Below the pieces are notes generated by a model. That model was not told the origin of the DNA and made no database searches. It was given only the letters and a program-made list of their open reading frames with translations. A DNA stretch of 64,000 nucleotides from Clostridium massiliamazoniense (GTDB lineage: Bacteria > Bacillota > Clostridia > Clostridiales > Clostridiaceae): the NCBI RefSeq assembly GCF_001403635.1, contig NZ_LN879466.1:1-64000 (forward strand). Direction: 5' to 3'. Every line of letters starts with the position of its first letter. Positions within the stretch are counted from its first letter, which is position 1. This document shows positions 38,372-46,746 of this stretch, piece after piece. Made by a program: the position numbers and the translations under genes.

Positions 38372-39919
38372 ATGAAAAACAAAAGATTAGTAGCTATAAT
38401 AGCAGTAGCATTAACTGGTGCTATGGGTACTTTACCTTCTATTGATAATACTGGTAGTAAGATTGAAAATGTAAGATTACTAGATGGTGGATCAATAAGT
38501 ACAACAGTAAATAATAATGGTGGAAATAATAATACAACAGTTAACAATACAGTAAATAATGGAGCTAATTCAAGTAGTACTGAAAATAGTAATACAGGAA
38601 GCAACAATAATACAGGAGATAATAACAAGGTAAATCAAACAAAAACTCCTGCTAGTTCACAACCAGGATACAAGCCAGGGCAAATTATTGTAACTTTAGG
38701 GGCAAACTTAACTTATCCTCAAAGAGAACAAATGTTAAAGGACTTTGGTGTAACAACTAATGAAAAGGGAGTTAAATTTGTTAGTACAACTAACTATGAT
38801 ATAGCTGTGGAACTTGGATTATCAACTACACATATAAGTCCAACTTCACAATCAATAAGTTCAACTAAGGTAACATTACTTCCAGCAGGTAGTGGTATAT
38901 CAGTATCAACAAATAATTTAACTCAAGTTACAGGAGATATGCTTGCTAGTGCTTTAGTTACTTGTGGAATAACAGATGCTAGTATAGTTGCAAATGCACC
39001 TTATCCAGTAACAGGACAAGCTGCTTTAGCAGGGATACTTCAAGGATTCCAAGATGTAACAGGAACTACTATACCAGAAGCTAATAAAAAGGTAGCTAAT
39101 GATGAGGTTAATGTAACAACTAGTTTAGGTCAATCTATTGGTCAACAAAAAGCAGAACAAGTTGTAACTCAAGCTAAAAAGGATGTTGTAGACCAAAAAC
39201 CTCAAAACCTTACTCAAGTTATAAACATAGTAAATAACGTAACTAACAATAATGGAGTTACTTTAAGTGAAGCGCAAAAACAAGAATTAACTAACCTAAT
39301 GGTTCAAATAAAGGATTTAAATTTAAATGCAAATAAGGTTAATAGTACATTAAATGCTATACAAAATTCTATAAATAATGGAAAGAAAGATTTCAGTAAC
39401 GTAAGTAAAGCTATTTCAGATGAGTATAATAAACTTAAAAATGAAGGATTCTTCACTAAAATAGGAAATTGGTTTAAAGATGTATGGCATGATATATGTT
39501 CATTATTTGATGGTGGTAATAAAAATAATAATGAAAATAGTACAAATAACTCAAATAGCAATAGCACTAATAACAGTGGAAATAATAGTGCAAGTACTAA
39601 TGGAACAACAGGAAATACAAACACTGAAAATACATCAAATAATGAAAGTACTACAGCTAATGGAACAAGTAACCAAGGAAGTAGCCAAGGAACAGAAGCC
39701 AACCAAGACAATAACTCACAAGGTACAACAGAAGGTTCAACTACTTCAAAAGGAAATAATACTCAAAGTCAAGAAAATAAAAATAATCAAAGTACAGGAA
39801 ATGAAAATAAAAATGGTGTAAATACAACAGTAGGACCTAATGGAACAGTAACTACAACAACAGGAGGGTCAACTACAACAGTAAACCCTAATGGACAAGT
39901 TACTAATACAGTTAATTAA
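38372..39919 (+). CDS. Secreted DUF1002 protein with low-complexity Asn/Thr/Ser tails
   Basis: 515 residues. A signal peptide (MKNKRLVAIIAVALTGAMG) is followed by an Asn/Thr/Ser/Gly-rich linker (about 30-90), a DUF1002 domain (about 100-370; PGYKPGQIIVTLGANLTY, LSEAQKQELTNLM) as in Bacillus YpuA, and a 130-residue Asn/Ser/Thr/Gln/Gly-rich tail ending TTVNPNGQVTNTVN. No LPXTG or membrane anchor is seen, so it is probably secreted or wall-associated. GGAGA precedes the ATG. DUF1002 has no known biochemical function. The tail may vary in length between strains. Confidence 0.82.
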   Translation: MKNKRLVAIIAVALTGAMGTLPSIDNTGSKIENVRLLDGGSISTTVNNNGGNNNTTVNNTVNNGANSSSTENSNTGSNNNTGDNNKVNQTKTPASSQPGYKPGQIIVTLGANLTYPQREQMLKDFGVTTNEKGVKFVSTTNYDIAVELGLSTTHISPTSQSISSTKVTLLPAGSGISVSTNNLTQVTGDMLASALVTCGITDASIVANAPYPVTGQAALAGILQGFQDVTGTTIPEANKKVANDEVNVTTSLGQSIGQQKAEQVVTQAKKDVVDQKPQNLTQVINIVNNVTNNNGVTLSEAQKQELTNLMVQIKDLNLNANKVNSTLNAIQNSINNGKKDFSNVSKAISDEYNKLKNEGFFTKIGNWFKDVWHDICSLFDGGNKNNNENSTNNSNSNSTNNSGNNSASTNGTTGNTNTENTSNNESTTANGTSNQGSSQGTEANQDNNSQGTTEGSTTSKGNNTQSQENKNNQSTGNENKNGVNTTVGPNGTVTTTTGGSTTTVNPNGQVTNTVN

Positions 39920-39940
39920 TCAATTAAGATTAATTTATAA

Positions 39941-39976
39941 AATATAGAGGTATAATTCAGACCTCTATATTTTTTT
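39941..39976 (+). terminator. Terminator after the DUF1002 gene
   Basis: AATATAGAGGT and ACCTCTATATT form an 11-bp stem with a 9-nt loop, followed by seven T residues in all. Confidence 0.92.
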
Positions 39977-40183
39977 ACAATAAACTAAAATTTAATGAGG
40001 ATATAAACATACATCCTTAGATAATGTTAATTAAAATTTAGCTAGAGTCAAAATTCTATTTGAATTAAATCTTAATTTATCAATTAGAAAAAATTTAAAA
40101 AATAATCAATAGGAAAAAATAGTAAGAGGTGATATAATATCTACTTAGATTAAATAGAATATAAAGTTAAGGGGGACAAATTC
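39977..40183. other. Leader region of the second GT-C-like gene
   Basis: No gene. Contains GAGTCAAAATTCTATTTGAA, one of the recurrent gap motifs, and GTGATATAATAT near 40130 as a possible extended -10 promoter. Confidence 0.4.
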
Positions 40184-41770
40184 TTGGAAAGAATAGAAAA
40201 CAATAAGTTGTCTTATATGCTTATTACAATATCCTTTTTATTTTTAAGTTTCATAGGAAGCATATTTATAGGTAGCTGTATTTTATTTATTTTCAAAATT
40301 CCTATAACCAAATTGAATTTTATAGTATTTCCTATAATAACTATGGTTATATCTAAATTTATTTTAGATAAGGATAATGAAAATTTAGGATGGAAGTTTT
40401 TTATTATAATATTGGTAAGCTTTTTTGCTTTAGTAGGTATTTTAGCATTAGTAAATAATTTCATATGGGATACAAGTTATGATTCTTTAAGTTATCATCA
40501 AGATACTGTAATAAAACTTTATGAGGGATGGAATCCATTCTATCAATATAGAGAAAATATTAATATATGGGTTATGCATTATACAAAGGCAGCAGCAATT
40601 TTTGCAGCAGCTCTTTATAAGTTAACAGGTAGAATAGAAAGTGCAAAAATTCTTACAACATTAATGCCTATAATACTTTTTATGTTAAGTTATGGTGTGT
40701 TTAATTTAATAACAAAAAATAAAAGAAAACTATCATGTTTTGCAGCGATAATGTTAGCTTGCAACCCAGTGATATTAAGTCAAATATTTAGTTATTATGT
40801 AGATTCTTTACTAGGAATATATATAATAATTCTAATAATAAATCTTTTTCTAATATTCTTCTATAGAGATTTATTTTTCTTTAAATATTTTACTTTAATT
40901 AATGTGGCTGTATTTTTAATAAACATAAAGTTTACAGGTCTTGCTTATGCAATGGTAATATTATTTGGTTTCCTAGTAATGAATTTTATATATAATAAGA
41001 AAAGCTATAATATAAAGCTAATAGGCTTTTTATTAAGTGGATTTATATTTTCAGTAATTATAATAGGATTTAACCCATATGTAACCAATACTATTACAAA
41101 TGGACATCCTTTATATCCTTTAGCAGGAAAAAATAAGGTTGATATAATGACAAGTAATACGCCAGAGGATTTTAGATATGATAACTCCTTTGTACAAGCA
41201 ACTAAAGCACTTATAGGATTGCCATCATTAGCTAATCCGAAGGGGGAAGCTCCAAAGAATATATTAGAAGCCTTTAAAATAGACCAATATGTTTTATATT
41301 ACTATTCAGTGACAGACCCTAGAGTAAGAGGATTTGGAGTGTATTCTCTTATATTTTTACCTATATCTTTTATAGGTTTATTATATTTGTTAATGAGATG
41401 TAATAATAAAAAATTAGTAGTAAGTTCAGTAATAACACTAGGAGCAGTTGCTTTTGCAATGGTTTATGGTGGAGATTTTTGGTGGGCTAGATATGTTCCA
41501 TACCTCTGGGCAATACCAATTTTAGTTGCATTTTTCTTTTCTGCCGATAATAATAAAAATTTAAGAAGAGTAGGAAAGGGATTATTTATTTTAATGGTAA
41601 TAAACTGTTTCTTAATTGGGGTTATGTCAGTAGGAGGAAAGGTATATCGTTCAAATGATTTAAAGAAATATATATTTAGTGAAAACCTAAAAATAAAAGC
41701 TAATGTATTTGGAAATTCTTTTATAAATAAAGCAAAGGAATATAAAATAAATTATGAGATAATTGAATAA
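40184..41770 (+). CDS. Polytopic membrane protein, putative GT-C glycosyltransferase (copy 2)
   Basis: 528 residues, aligned end to end with the 30421-32022 product (WDTSYDSLSYHQD against WDSSYDSLAYHQE; WWARYVPYLWAIP against WWARYVPFLWALP; shared HPLYPLAGKNK-like loop). About 11-12 membrane segments. TTG 40184 has AAGGGGG seven bases upstream. It is a single-gene unit closed by the dispersed terminator, 10 kb away from the polyprenyl-phosphate pentose operon. It probably uses the same lipid-linked donor with a different acceptor; this is inferred from paralogy. Confidence 0.62.
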   Translation: MERIENNKLSYMLITISFLFLSFIGSIFIGSCILFIFKIPITKLNFIVFPIITMVISKFILDKDNENLGWKFFIIILVSFFALVGILALVNNFIWDTSYDSLSYHQDTVIKLYEGWNPFYQYRENINIWVMHYTKAAAIFAAALYKLTGRIESAKILTTLMPIILFMLSYGVFNLITKNKRKLSCFAAIMLACNPVILSQIFSYYVDSLLGIYIIILIINLFLIFFYRDLFFFKYFTLINVAVFLINIKFTGLAYAMVILFGFLVMNFIYNKKSYNIKLIGFLLSGFIFSVIIIGFNPYVTNTITNGHPLYPLAGKNKVDIMTSNTPEDFRYDNSFVQATKALIGLPSLANPKGEAPKNILEAFKIDQYVLYYYSVTDPRVRGFGVYSLIFLPISFIGLLYLLMRCNNKKLVVSSVITLGAVAFAMVYGGDFWWARYVPYLWAIPILVAFFFSADNNKNLRRVGKGLFILMVINCFLIGVMSVGGKVYRSNDLKKYIFSENLKIKANVFGNSFINKAKEYKINYEIIE

Positions 41771-41779
41771 TTCAGAGAA

Positions 41780-41840
41780 GAGGGGATGTATCAAATTATA
41801 GATATATCCTCTCTACCTTTTATCTAGCTATATAGCTGTC
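41780..41840. terminator. Dispersed terminator element, copy B
   Basis: GAGGGGATGTATC and GATATATCCTCTC form an imperfect stem, followed by CTTTTATCTAGCTATATAGC. It is the reverse-complement form of the element at 15255-15305 and closes the second GT-C-like gene. Confidence 0.8.
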
Positions 41841-42286
41841 TCGGCAGATGAAAAAATATATTTATAAGTAATATAAATTAAGGTGTTAATTTGATAAAGC
41901 CTTTTTTTAGATAGTATTTATAGTAAATAGTTATAGGTTAAGAATTTTGAGGTTAAAGAGAGTGAGAATTATTATCTACAATACAATAATTATATAAATA
42001 GAAATTGATTACAATGATGATTTAAAGAAAGTAGAAGTGAATATCTTTTTAAATATGGAATTCACATTAAAGTCAAAAAAGTTTAACAGAAAATTAAAAT
42101 ATATAAAATATTAATTATTAAAAGGATAAAAGAGAGGATTTGAAATTTTTCGTAATAATAGTTAATATTTATAATTAGAGTTAGTTTGTTATATTAATTC
42201 AAAAAATAATATAGTCTTAAGAAATTTTATCTGAATTAAGTCTTAACTTATGAAAGTTTGAAGCTATTATTAATGGAGAGTAATTA
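41841..42286. other. A/T-rich gap
   Basis: About 445 bp with no credible gene. The end contains ATCTGAATTAAGTCTTAACT, related to the recurrent gap motif. Promoter of the next gene not resolved. Confidence 0.35.
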
Positions 42287-42856
42287 ATGAAAAAGATAAT
42301 GATTGGAATTGGGGTATTAATTATAATTTCAGTTTTAGGAATATCTATTTATAGCTTAAAAGAAAATATTCTAATTAATGGTAGGATAAAAACAATAGAA
42401 ACTAATATTAGTAAAAATCAATTAAAAAAAGCTCAAAGTAATTTAAGTAAGTTAGAAAATAGCAATTATAGGATAAATAAAGAAGAACAACAACAGGAAT
42501 TAAAATTAAAGGTAGAAATACAAAATTTGAGTTATAATAATTTACAACCATTTTTAAGCAATAATAAATTAGAGGGAATAATAAACAATAAATATGAAGT
42601 AACAATGGTATTAGATAAATGTAAAAAGATTGATGGAAATATTATAGCTACTGAATATTATAATAATTATCCAAAGGAAATTCTTGATTTAAAAATAATA
42701 AGTGATGATAAAAATAAGTGTACTATAGAAGAATCTTATAATGGTGACCCTATAGGTATTTATAAATTATCATTTAATAATGAAAAAGCTACAGGGACTT
42801 ATGAGTATTTTCCAACAGGAAAGGCAGTACCAGTTACTATGGAATTTAAAAAATAG
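42287..42856 (+). CDS. Membrane-anchored hypothetical protein
   Basis: 189 residues: a short basic start, one membrane segment (about 5-24, IGIGVLIIISVLGISIYSL) and an extracytoplasmic part with a charged coiled-coil-like stretch (about 30-80) and a beta-rich C-terminal half (LDKCKKIDGN, CTIEESYNGDPIGIYKLSF). The two cysteines could pair. No lipobox. GGAGAG is upstream of the ATG. I do not recognise a family. It stands alone between two terminators. Confidence 0.75.
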   Translation: MKKIMIGIGVLIIISVLGISIYSLKENILINGRIKTIETNISKNQLKKAQSNLSKLENSNYRINKEEQQQELKLKVEIQNLSYNNLQPFLSNNKLEGIINNKYEVTMVLDKCKKIDGNIIATEYYNNYPKEILDLKIISDDKNKCTIEESYNGDPIGIYKLSFNNEKATGTYEYFPTGKAVPVTMEFKK

Positions 42857-42878
42857 GCTTAAAAAAATTAAATTAAAG

Positions 42879-42926
42879 GAGTATCTCTAAAAGAAAAATA
42901 TTTTATATAGAGGTACTCTTATTTTT
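42879..42926 (+). terminator. Terminator after the membrane-anchored protein
   Basis: GAGTATCTCT and AGAGGTACTC pair over 10 bp with one mismatch, then TTATTTTTAT. Confidence 0.75.
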
Positions 42927-43022
42927 ATAAATTTAATAAACTGAAGCTTAATTGGGATAGAGGTTGGATTCTAGCTAAATTTTAGTCAAAATTATCTATT
43001 TAATAAAAAATAGAGATTTGAC

Positions 43023-43053
43023 TTGACTTGGAGTTTACTCCAAGTAATATACT
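43023..43053 (+). promoter_or_regulatory. MerR-type promoter of the DXS-like gene
   Basis: TTGACT (43023-43028) and TATACT (43048-43053) are separated by 19 bp, the overlong spacer that MerR proteins correct by twisting DNA. Inside it lies the perfect palindrome CTTGGAGT-TT-ACTCCAAG (43027-43044), the typical operator of AdhR/NmlR-type MerR proteins. Two merR genes follow this gene. Confidence 0.85.
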
Positions 43054-43194
43054 AGGAGATAAGAAACTTAATTTCTTTAAACCTTTAAAAATTTCCAATT
43101 ATTTAGAATAGCTAATAAATATTTAATTTTATTAGTTATTAAGCAAATAAAAGAAAAATATAAGTTTTTAAATATAAATTTAGGAGGATTCAGT

Positions 43195-44958
43195 ATGGAA
43201 TTAAAAATATTAAATAAAGTTAATAGTCCTAAAGATTTAAAAAGTCTTAATAGGGATGAATTAAAAGTATTAGCAGATGAAGTTAGAAATATTATTATAG
43301 ATAAAGTAAGTAAAGTGGGAGGACATTTTGGGCCTAATTTAGGTATGGTAGAAGCCACTATAGCTTTACACTATGTATTTAATTCACCAATAGATAAAAT
43401 GGTTTGGGATGTTTCTCACCAATCATATCCACATAAAATTTTAACAGGAAGAAAAAATGCTTTCATTAATCCTGATGAATACAATAGTATTACAGGTTAT
43501 ACTTCACAAGATGAAAGTGAACATGACTTCTTCAAAATTGGACATACATCAACTTCTGTAAGTTTAGCTTGTGGACTTGCTAAAGCTCGTGATACAAAAG
43601 GAGCTAAAGAAAATATTATAGCAATAATAGGAGATGGATCTTTAAGTGGAGGAGAAGCTTACGAAGGTTTAAACAATGCTTCTGCATCAGGTAAAAATAT
43701 AATTATAGTAGTAAATGATAATGATATGTCTATATCTGAAAACTACGGTGGTCTTTATAAAAATTTAGCATTGCTTCGTGAAACTAATGGTAAAGCAGAA
43801 GATAACTTCTTTAAATCATTAGGATTTGAATATCACTTCGTTAAAGAAGGAAACAATGTTGATGCATTAATTGAAACTTTTGCAAAGGTTAAAGATATAG
43901 ATCATCCTGTAGTAGTTCATATACACACAATTAAAGGTAATGGATATAAAAAAGCTGAAGAAAATAAAGAAAGCTTCCACTATGTAGCTCCATTTAACGT
44001 AGAAACTGGAGAATCTTTAGTTAAACCTAGCGGAAATGAAACTTATGCAAGCATATTAGGTAACCTTTTATGTGAAAAAGCAAAAGACGATAAAAGTATT
44101 GTAGCTATATCAGCTGCTACAGCACCTTTTGTTGGTTTAGGGGCATTTAGAAATAAATTTAAAGACCAATTTATAGATGTTGGTATAGCTGAAGAACATG
44201 CAATAGCACTAGCTTCAGGAATAGCATCACAAGGGGCTAAACCTGTAGTAGGAATAGCAAGTACATTTATACAAAGAACATATGACCAATTATCTCAAGA
44301 CCTTGCTATGAATAATAACCCAGCTTTAGTTATGGTTCACAATGCAGGTATAGGTGATAATCGTGATGTAACACACTTAGGAATATTTGATATTCCATTA
44401 ATATCTAACATTCCAAACATAGTATATGTAGCTCCTACTAGCAAGGAAGAATATATTGCTATGGTTGAATGGGGATTAGAGCAAGATAAACATCCAGTAG
44501 CAATACGTGTTCCAGCTCATGCTGTAATTTCAACTAATAAAGCTGTTAAAGCTGACTTTAAGCTAAATACTTATGAAAAAGTAATAGATGGAAGTGAAGT
44601 TGCTATAATAGGACTTGGAGCTTTCTTTAGTCTTGGAGAAAAAGTACAAGAAAAATTAAAAGAAGCAACAGGAATAAATGCTACATTAATAAATCCTAGA
44701 TTTATCAGTGGAATAGACAAAGACATGTTAACTGAATTATTAGATAATCATAAATTAGTTATAACATTAGAAGATGGAATTCTTGATGGAGGCTTTGGCG
44801 AAAAAATATCAAGATTCTATGGAGATAAAAATATGAAAACATTAAACTTTGGTGCAACTAAAGAATTCACAGATAGAGTACCAATGGCTGAATTAAATGA
44901 ACGTTATCATTTAACAGAAGATTTAATCATAGAAGACATAAAAAAAGCTCTTAAATAG
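43195..44958 (+). CDS. 1-deoxy-D-xylulose-5-phosphate synthase-like transketolase (DXS paralogue)
   Basis: 587 residues, some 30-40 shorter than typical DXS. ThDP-binding motifs are GHTSTS, GDGSLSGGEAYE and NDNDMSIS; the pyrimidine-domain GIAEEHAIALASG has the catalytic Glu, and WDVSHQSYPHKILTGR is DXS-like. The missing part is the linker that follows MSISEN, where housekeeping DXS has a longer mobile loop. DXS joins pyruvate and glyceraldehyde 3-phosphate for isoprenoid, thiamine and pyridoxal synthesis. The MerR-controlled promoter suggests an induced, specialised copy, perhaps using other aldehydes. AGGAGG lies eight bases before the ATG. Confidence 0.82.
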   Translation: MELKILNKVNSPKDLKSLNRDELKVLADEVRNIIIDKVSKVGGHFGPNLGMVEATIALHYVFNSPIDKMVWDVSHQSYPHKILTGRKNAFINPDEYNSITGYTSQDESEHDFFKIGHTSTSVSLACGLAKARDTKGAKENIIAIIGDGSLSGGEAYEGLNNASASGKNIIIVVNDNDMSISENYGGLYKNLALLRETNGKAEDNFFKSLGFEYHFVKEGNNVDALIETFAKVKDIDHPVVVHIHTIKGNGYKKAEENKESFHYVAPFNVETGESLVKPSGNETYASILGNLLCEKAKDDKSIVAISAATAPFVGLGAFRNKFKDQFIDVGIAEEHAIALASGIASQGAKPVVGIASTFIQRTYDQLSQDLAMNNNPALVMVHNAGIGDNRDVTHLGIFDIPLISNIPNIVYVAPTSKEEYIAMVEWGLEQDKHPVAIRVPAHAVISTNKAVKADFKLNTYEKVIDGSEVAIIGLGAFFSLGEKVQEKLKEATGINATLINPRFISGIDKDMLTELLDNHKLVITLEDGILDGGFGEKISRFYGDKNMKTLNFGATKEFTDRVPMAELNERYHLTEDLIIEDIKKALK

Positions 44959-45089
44959 AATGTTGATTGAAATAAAGTAGTGTAGAAATTGAAGAAAAAT
45001 AGTTTTTAGGTCAGAAACTAGGCTTTAATTAGATAAAAATGAACTATATCTTTATGGTATGGTTCATTTACTTTTTTGATTTATTTTCC

Positions 45090-45120
45090 TTGCTTTGGAG
45101 TTAACTCAAAGGTATATAAT
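45090..45120 (+). promoter_or_regulatory. MerR-type promoter of the merR pair
   Basis: TTGCTT (45090-45095), 19-bp spacer, TATAAT (45115-45120). The spacer holds CTTTGGAGTTAACTCAAAG, an imperfect palindrome closely related to the one before the DXS-like gene. It implies autoregulation. Confidence 0.82.
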
Positions 45121-45154
45121 ATGTTTAAGTTAATAAATTTCCAAGGAGGATAAA

Positions 45155-45538
45155 ATGAATATTACTGAAGTTAGTAAAAAGTATAATATTACCCCAGATA
45201 CATTGCGTTATTATGAGCGAATTGGCTTAATTCCTCCAGTGACTAGGAATAAGAGTGGATATAGGGATTATACAGAATATGATTGTAACTGGGTTTATTT
45301 TGCTAAAGTTATGCGTAATGCAGGAGTTTCTGTAGAAGCAATGGTTGAATATGTATCCTTATTTATGCAAGGTGGAAACACTAAAGAAGTAAGAAAACAA
45401 ATATTAGTTGATCAATATGAACAACTTGAGAAAAAGGTTGAGGAAATGCAAGAAACCCTTAGGTATCTAAAACATAAAATTGATAGGTATGAAGATCATA
45501 TACTTACATATGAAAAAAAATTAACACCAAAAGAATAA
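45155..45538 (+). CDS. MerR-family regulator 1
   Basis: 127 residues: MerR HTH at the start (ITPDTLRYYERIGLIPPVTRN), wing, then a long dimerisation helix. No cysteine cluster for metals, so it fits the aldehyde-responsive or redox NmlR/AdhR-like branch. CAAGGAGG precedes the ATG. About 60% identical by eye to the next gene, 34 bp downstream; they arose by tandem duplication. The two promoters with matching operators are its likely targets. Confidence 0.87.
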   Translation: MNITEVSKKYNITPDTLRYYERIGLIPPVTRNKSGYRDYTEYDCNWVYFAKVMRNAGVSVEAMVEYVSLFMQGGNTKEVRKQILVDQYEQLEKKVEEMQETLRYLKHKIDRYEDHILTYEKKLTPKE

Positions 45539-45572
45539 AATAGGATAGCTTTATAGATTTAGGAGGAGTTTT

Positions 45573-45941
45573 ATGACAATTAAAGAGGTAAGTGAAAAAT
45601 ATGGACTTTCAGCTGATACACTTCGTTATTATGAACGTGTAGGCTTAATACCAAGAGTAAATCGTAATAAAAGTGGAATTAGAGATTATACAGAAGGAGA
45701 TTGTAATTGGGTTCAATTTGCTAAGTGTATGAGAAGTGCTGGACTTCCTATAGAAGCAATAATAGAATATGTTGCTTTATATCAAAAGGGAGAAGAAACT
45801 GTTGAAGCAAGAAGAGAATTATTAATTGAGCAACGTAATATATTAATGGAAAAGTTTGAAGAAATAAAAAGTACAATAGAACGATTAGATAGAAAAATAG
45901 ATAATTATAAAAAAATATCACTAGATAAAAAGAAATGTTAG
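45573..45941 (+). CDS. MerR-family regulator 2
   Basis: 122 residues with the same plan as its neighbour (SADTLRYYERVGLIPRVNRNKSG, quoted only in part as the HTH). One cysteine pair, DCNWVQFAKC, is in the linker between HTH and helix; regulator 1 keeps only the first cysteine. AGGAGG is seven bases before the ATG. Could form heterodimers with regulator 1. Cotranscribed with it, then a dispersed terminator. Confidence 0.86.
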   Translation: MTIKEVSEKYGLSADTLRYYERVGLIPRVNRNKSGIRDYTEGDCNWVQFAKCMRSAGLPIEAIIEYVALYQKGEETVEARRELLIEQRNILMEKFEEIKSTIERLDRKIDNYKKISLDKKKC

Positions 45942-46000
45942 AGTTTCTATGTAAATAAGCTGTGATAATTGATGGTAAGTTACATAGTTGGTTAAAAAGT

Positions 46001-46060
46001 AAGAGGATGTGTCAAATTACGTATACATCCTCTCTGTCTTTTATCTAGTTATATAAGTTC
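46001..46060. terminator. Dispersed bidirectional terminator element, copy C
   Basis: AGAGGATGTGTC and GTATACATCCTCT form a stem, followed by CTTTTATCTAGTTATATAAG. It lies between the convergent merR pair and selenoprotein gene and has the same orientation as copy B. Confidence 0.8.
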
Positions 46061-46082
46061 ACAAAGTAATATAAATTAAGTT

Positions 46083-46349
46083 TTATTTTATAACAAGTTT
46101 TTTTCCGAAAAAGGTAGTTTTAAGTTCTATAGTTGCATCTGAAAAAAGTTTAGCAAATCTAGGTTCAACTAATATTTTAATTCCTTTATCTTCAAAAACA
46201 ACATCATCTTCTTTTTGTTCATCCAGAACAAATTCCCAGTCAATGCCACTTCAGCAGCCTTTTTTTCCAAGGATTCTAATGGATTTACTTTGAGAATTTT
46301 TAAGAAGTTCATTGATATAATCTATTGTGTTTTCATGGATTTTTATCAT
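46083..46349 (-). CDS. HesB/IscA-like selenoprotein (in-frame UGA as selenocysteine)
   Basis: 88 residues if the TGA at 46253-46251 is read as selenocysteine. The frame runs from ATG 46349 (GAAAGGA about ten bases upstream) to TAA 46085-46083 and the UGA falls in GKKGC-U-SGIDWEF, exactly at the A-type carrier GCSG motif of IscA/HesB proteins; the sequence after it (LVEPRFAKLFSDATIEL) goes on as a normal family member. HesB-like selenoproteins are a known family. The C-terminal CxC of classical IscA is absent. A stem-loop suited to SelB lies 18 nt after the UGA. Automatic annotation would cut it at residue 32 or miss it. Possible role: redox or Fe-S handling. Confidence 0.85.
46214..46253 (-). 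promoter_or_regulatory. Bacterial SECIS-like stem-loop after the UGA
   Basis: On the minus strand the UGA (46253-46251) is followed by 18 nt and then TTTGTTC-TGGAT-GAACAAA, a 7-bp perfect stem with a 5-nt loop. A G is the second loop base, at about 26 nt from the UGA, within the range known for bacterial SECIS elements. Confidence 0.75.
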
Positions 46350-46599
46350 AGTAATCAATCCTTTCTTTAGAATAATAAATAAAATGTCTTTTACATTATT
46401 TTACCACGAATTAACTCAGATAAACTTTCAAGAAGTTGAGATTTAATATATTATTAAATTTATAGTGTATTAGATTTTAATAAGTGTTATTATTAAAAAA
46501 TTGTATTGATTTTTCCTTGTTAAATTAACCTAAACAATAGATTTAAGGGGATAATTAGGATATAATTAATTTGTGCAATAATAAAAGGTGGTGAAAATT

Positions 46600-46746
46600 A
46601 TGCCTACAAAAAGTAGAAAATCTGTAGCCTATAAGGAAAAAATGAGAAGACGTAGAATAACAACTATGTCATGGCTTAATATTATAGGGGTAAGTATTTT
46701 ATCATTAATTATATTATTTATAGGTAAATGCTTCCTAAGTTTTTAG
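46600..46746 (+). CDS. Small basic single-pass membrane protein
   Basis: 48 residues: a Lys/Arg-rich start (MPTKSRKSVAYKEKMRRRR) followed by one membrane helix (LNIIGVSILSLIILFIG). AGGTGG is eight bases upstream of the ATG and the frame is well formed. No family recognised. N-in topology is expected. Stands alone between the selenoprotein and ABC-F genes, divergent from the former. Confidence 0.65.
   Translation: MPTKSRKSVAYKEKMRRRRITTMSWLNIIGVSILSLIILFIGKCFLSF

Noticed and set aside
38284-39821. Frames overlapping the DUF1002 gene on both strands
   Set aside because: They are products of the repetitive Asn/Thr codons (AAT, ACA) and have no start signals.
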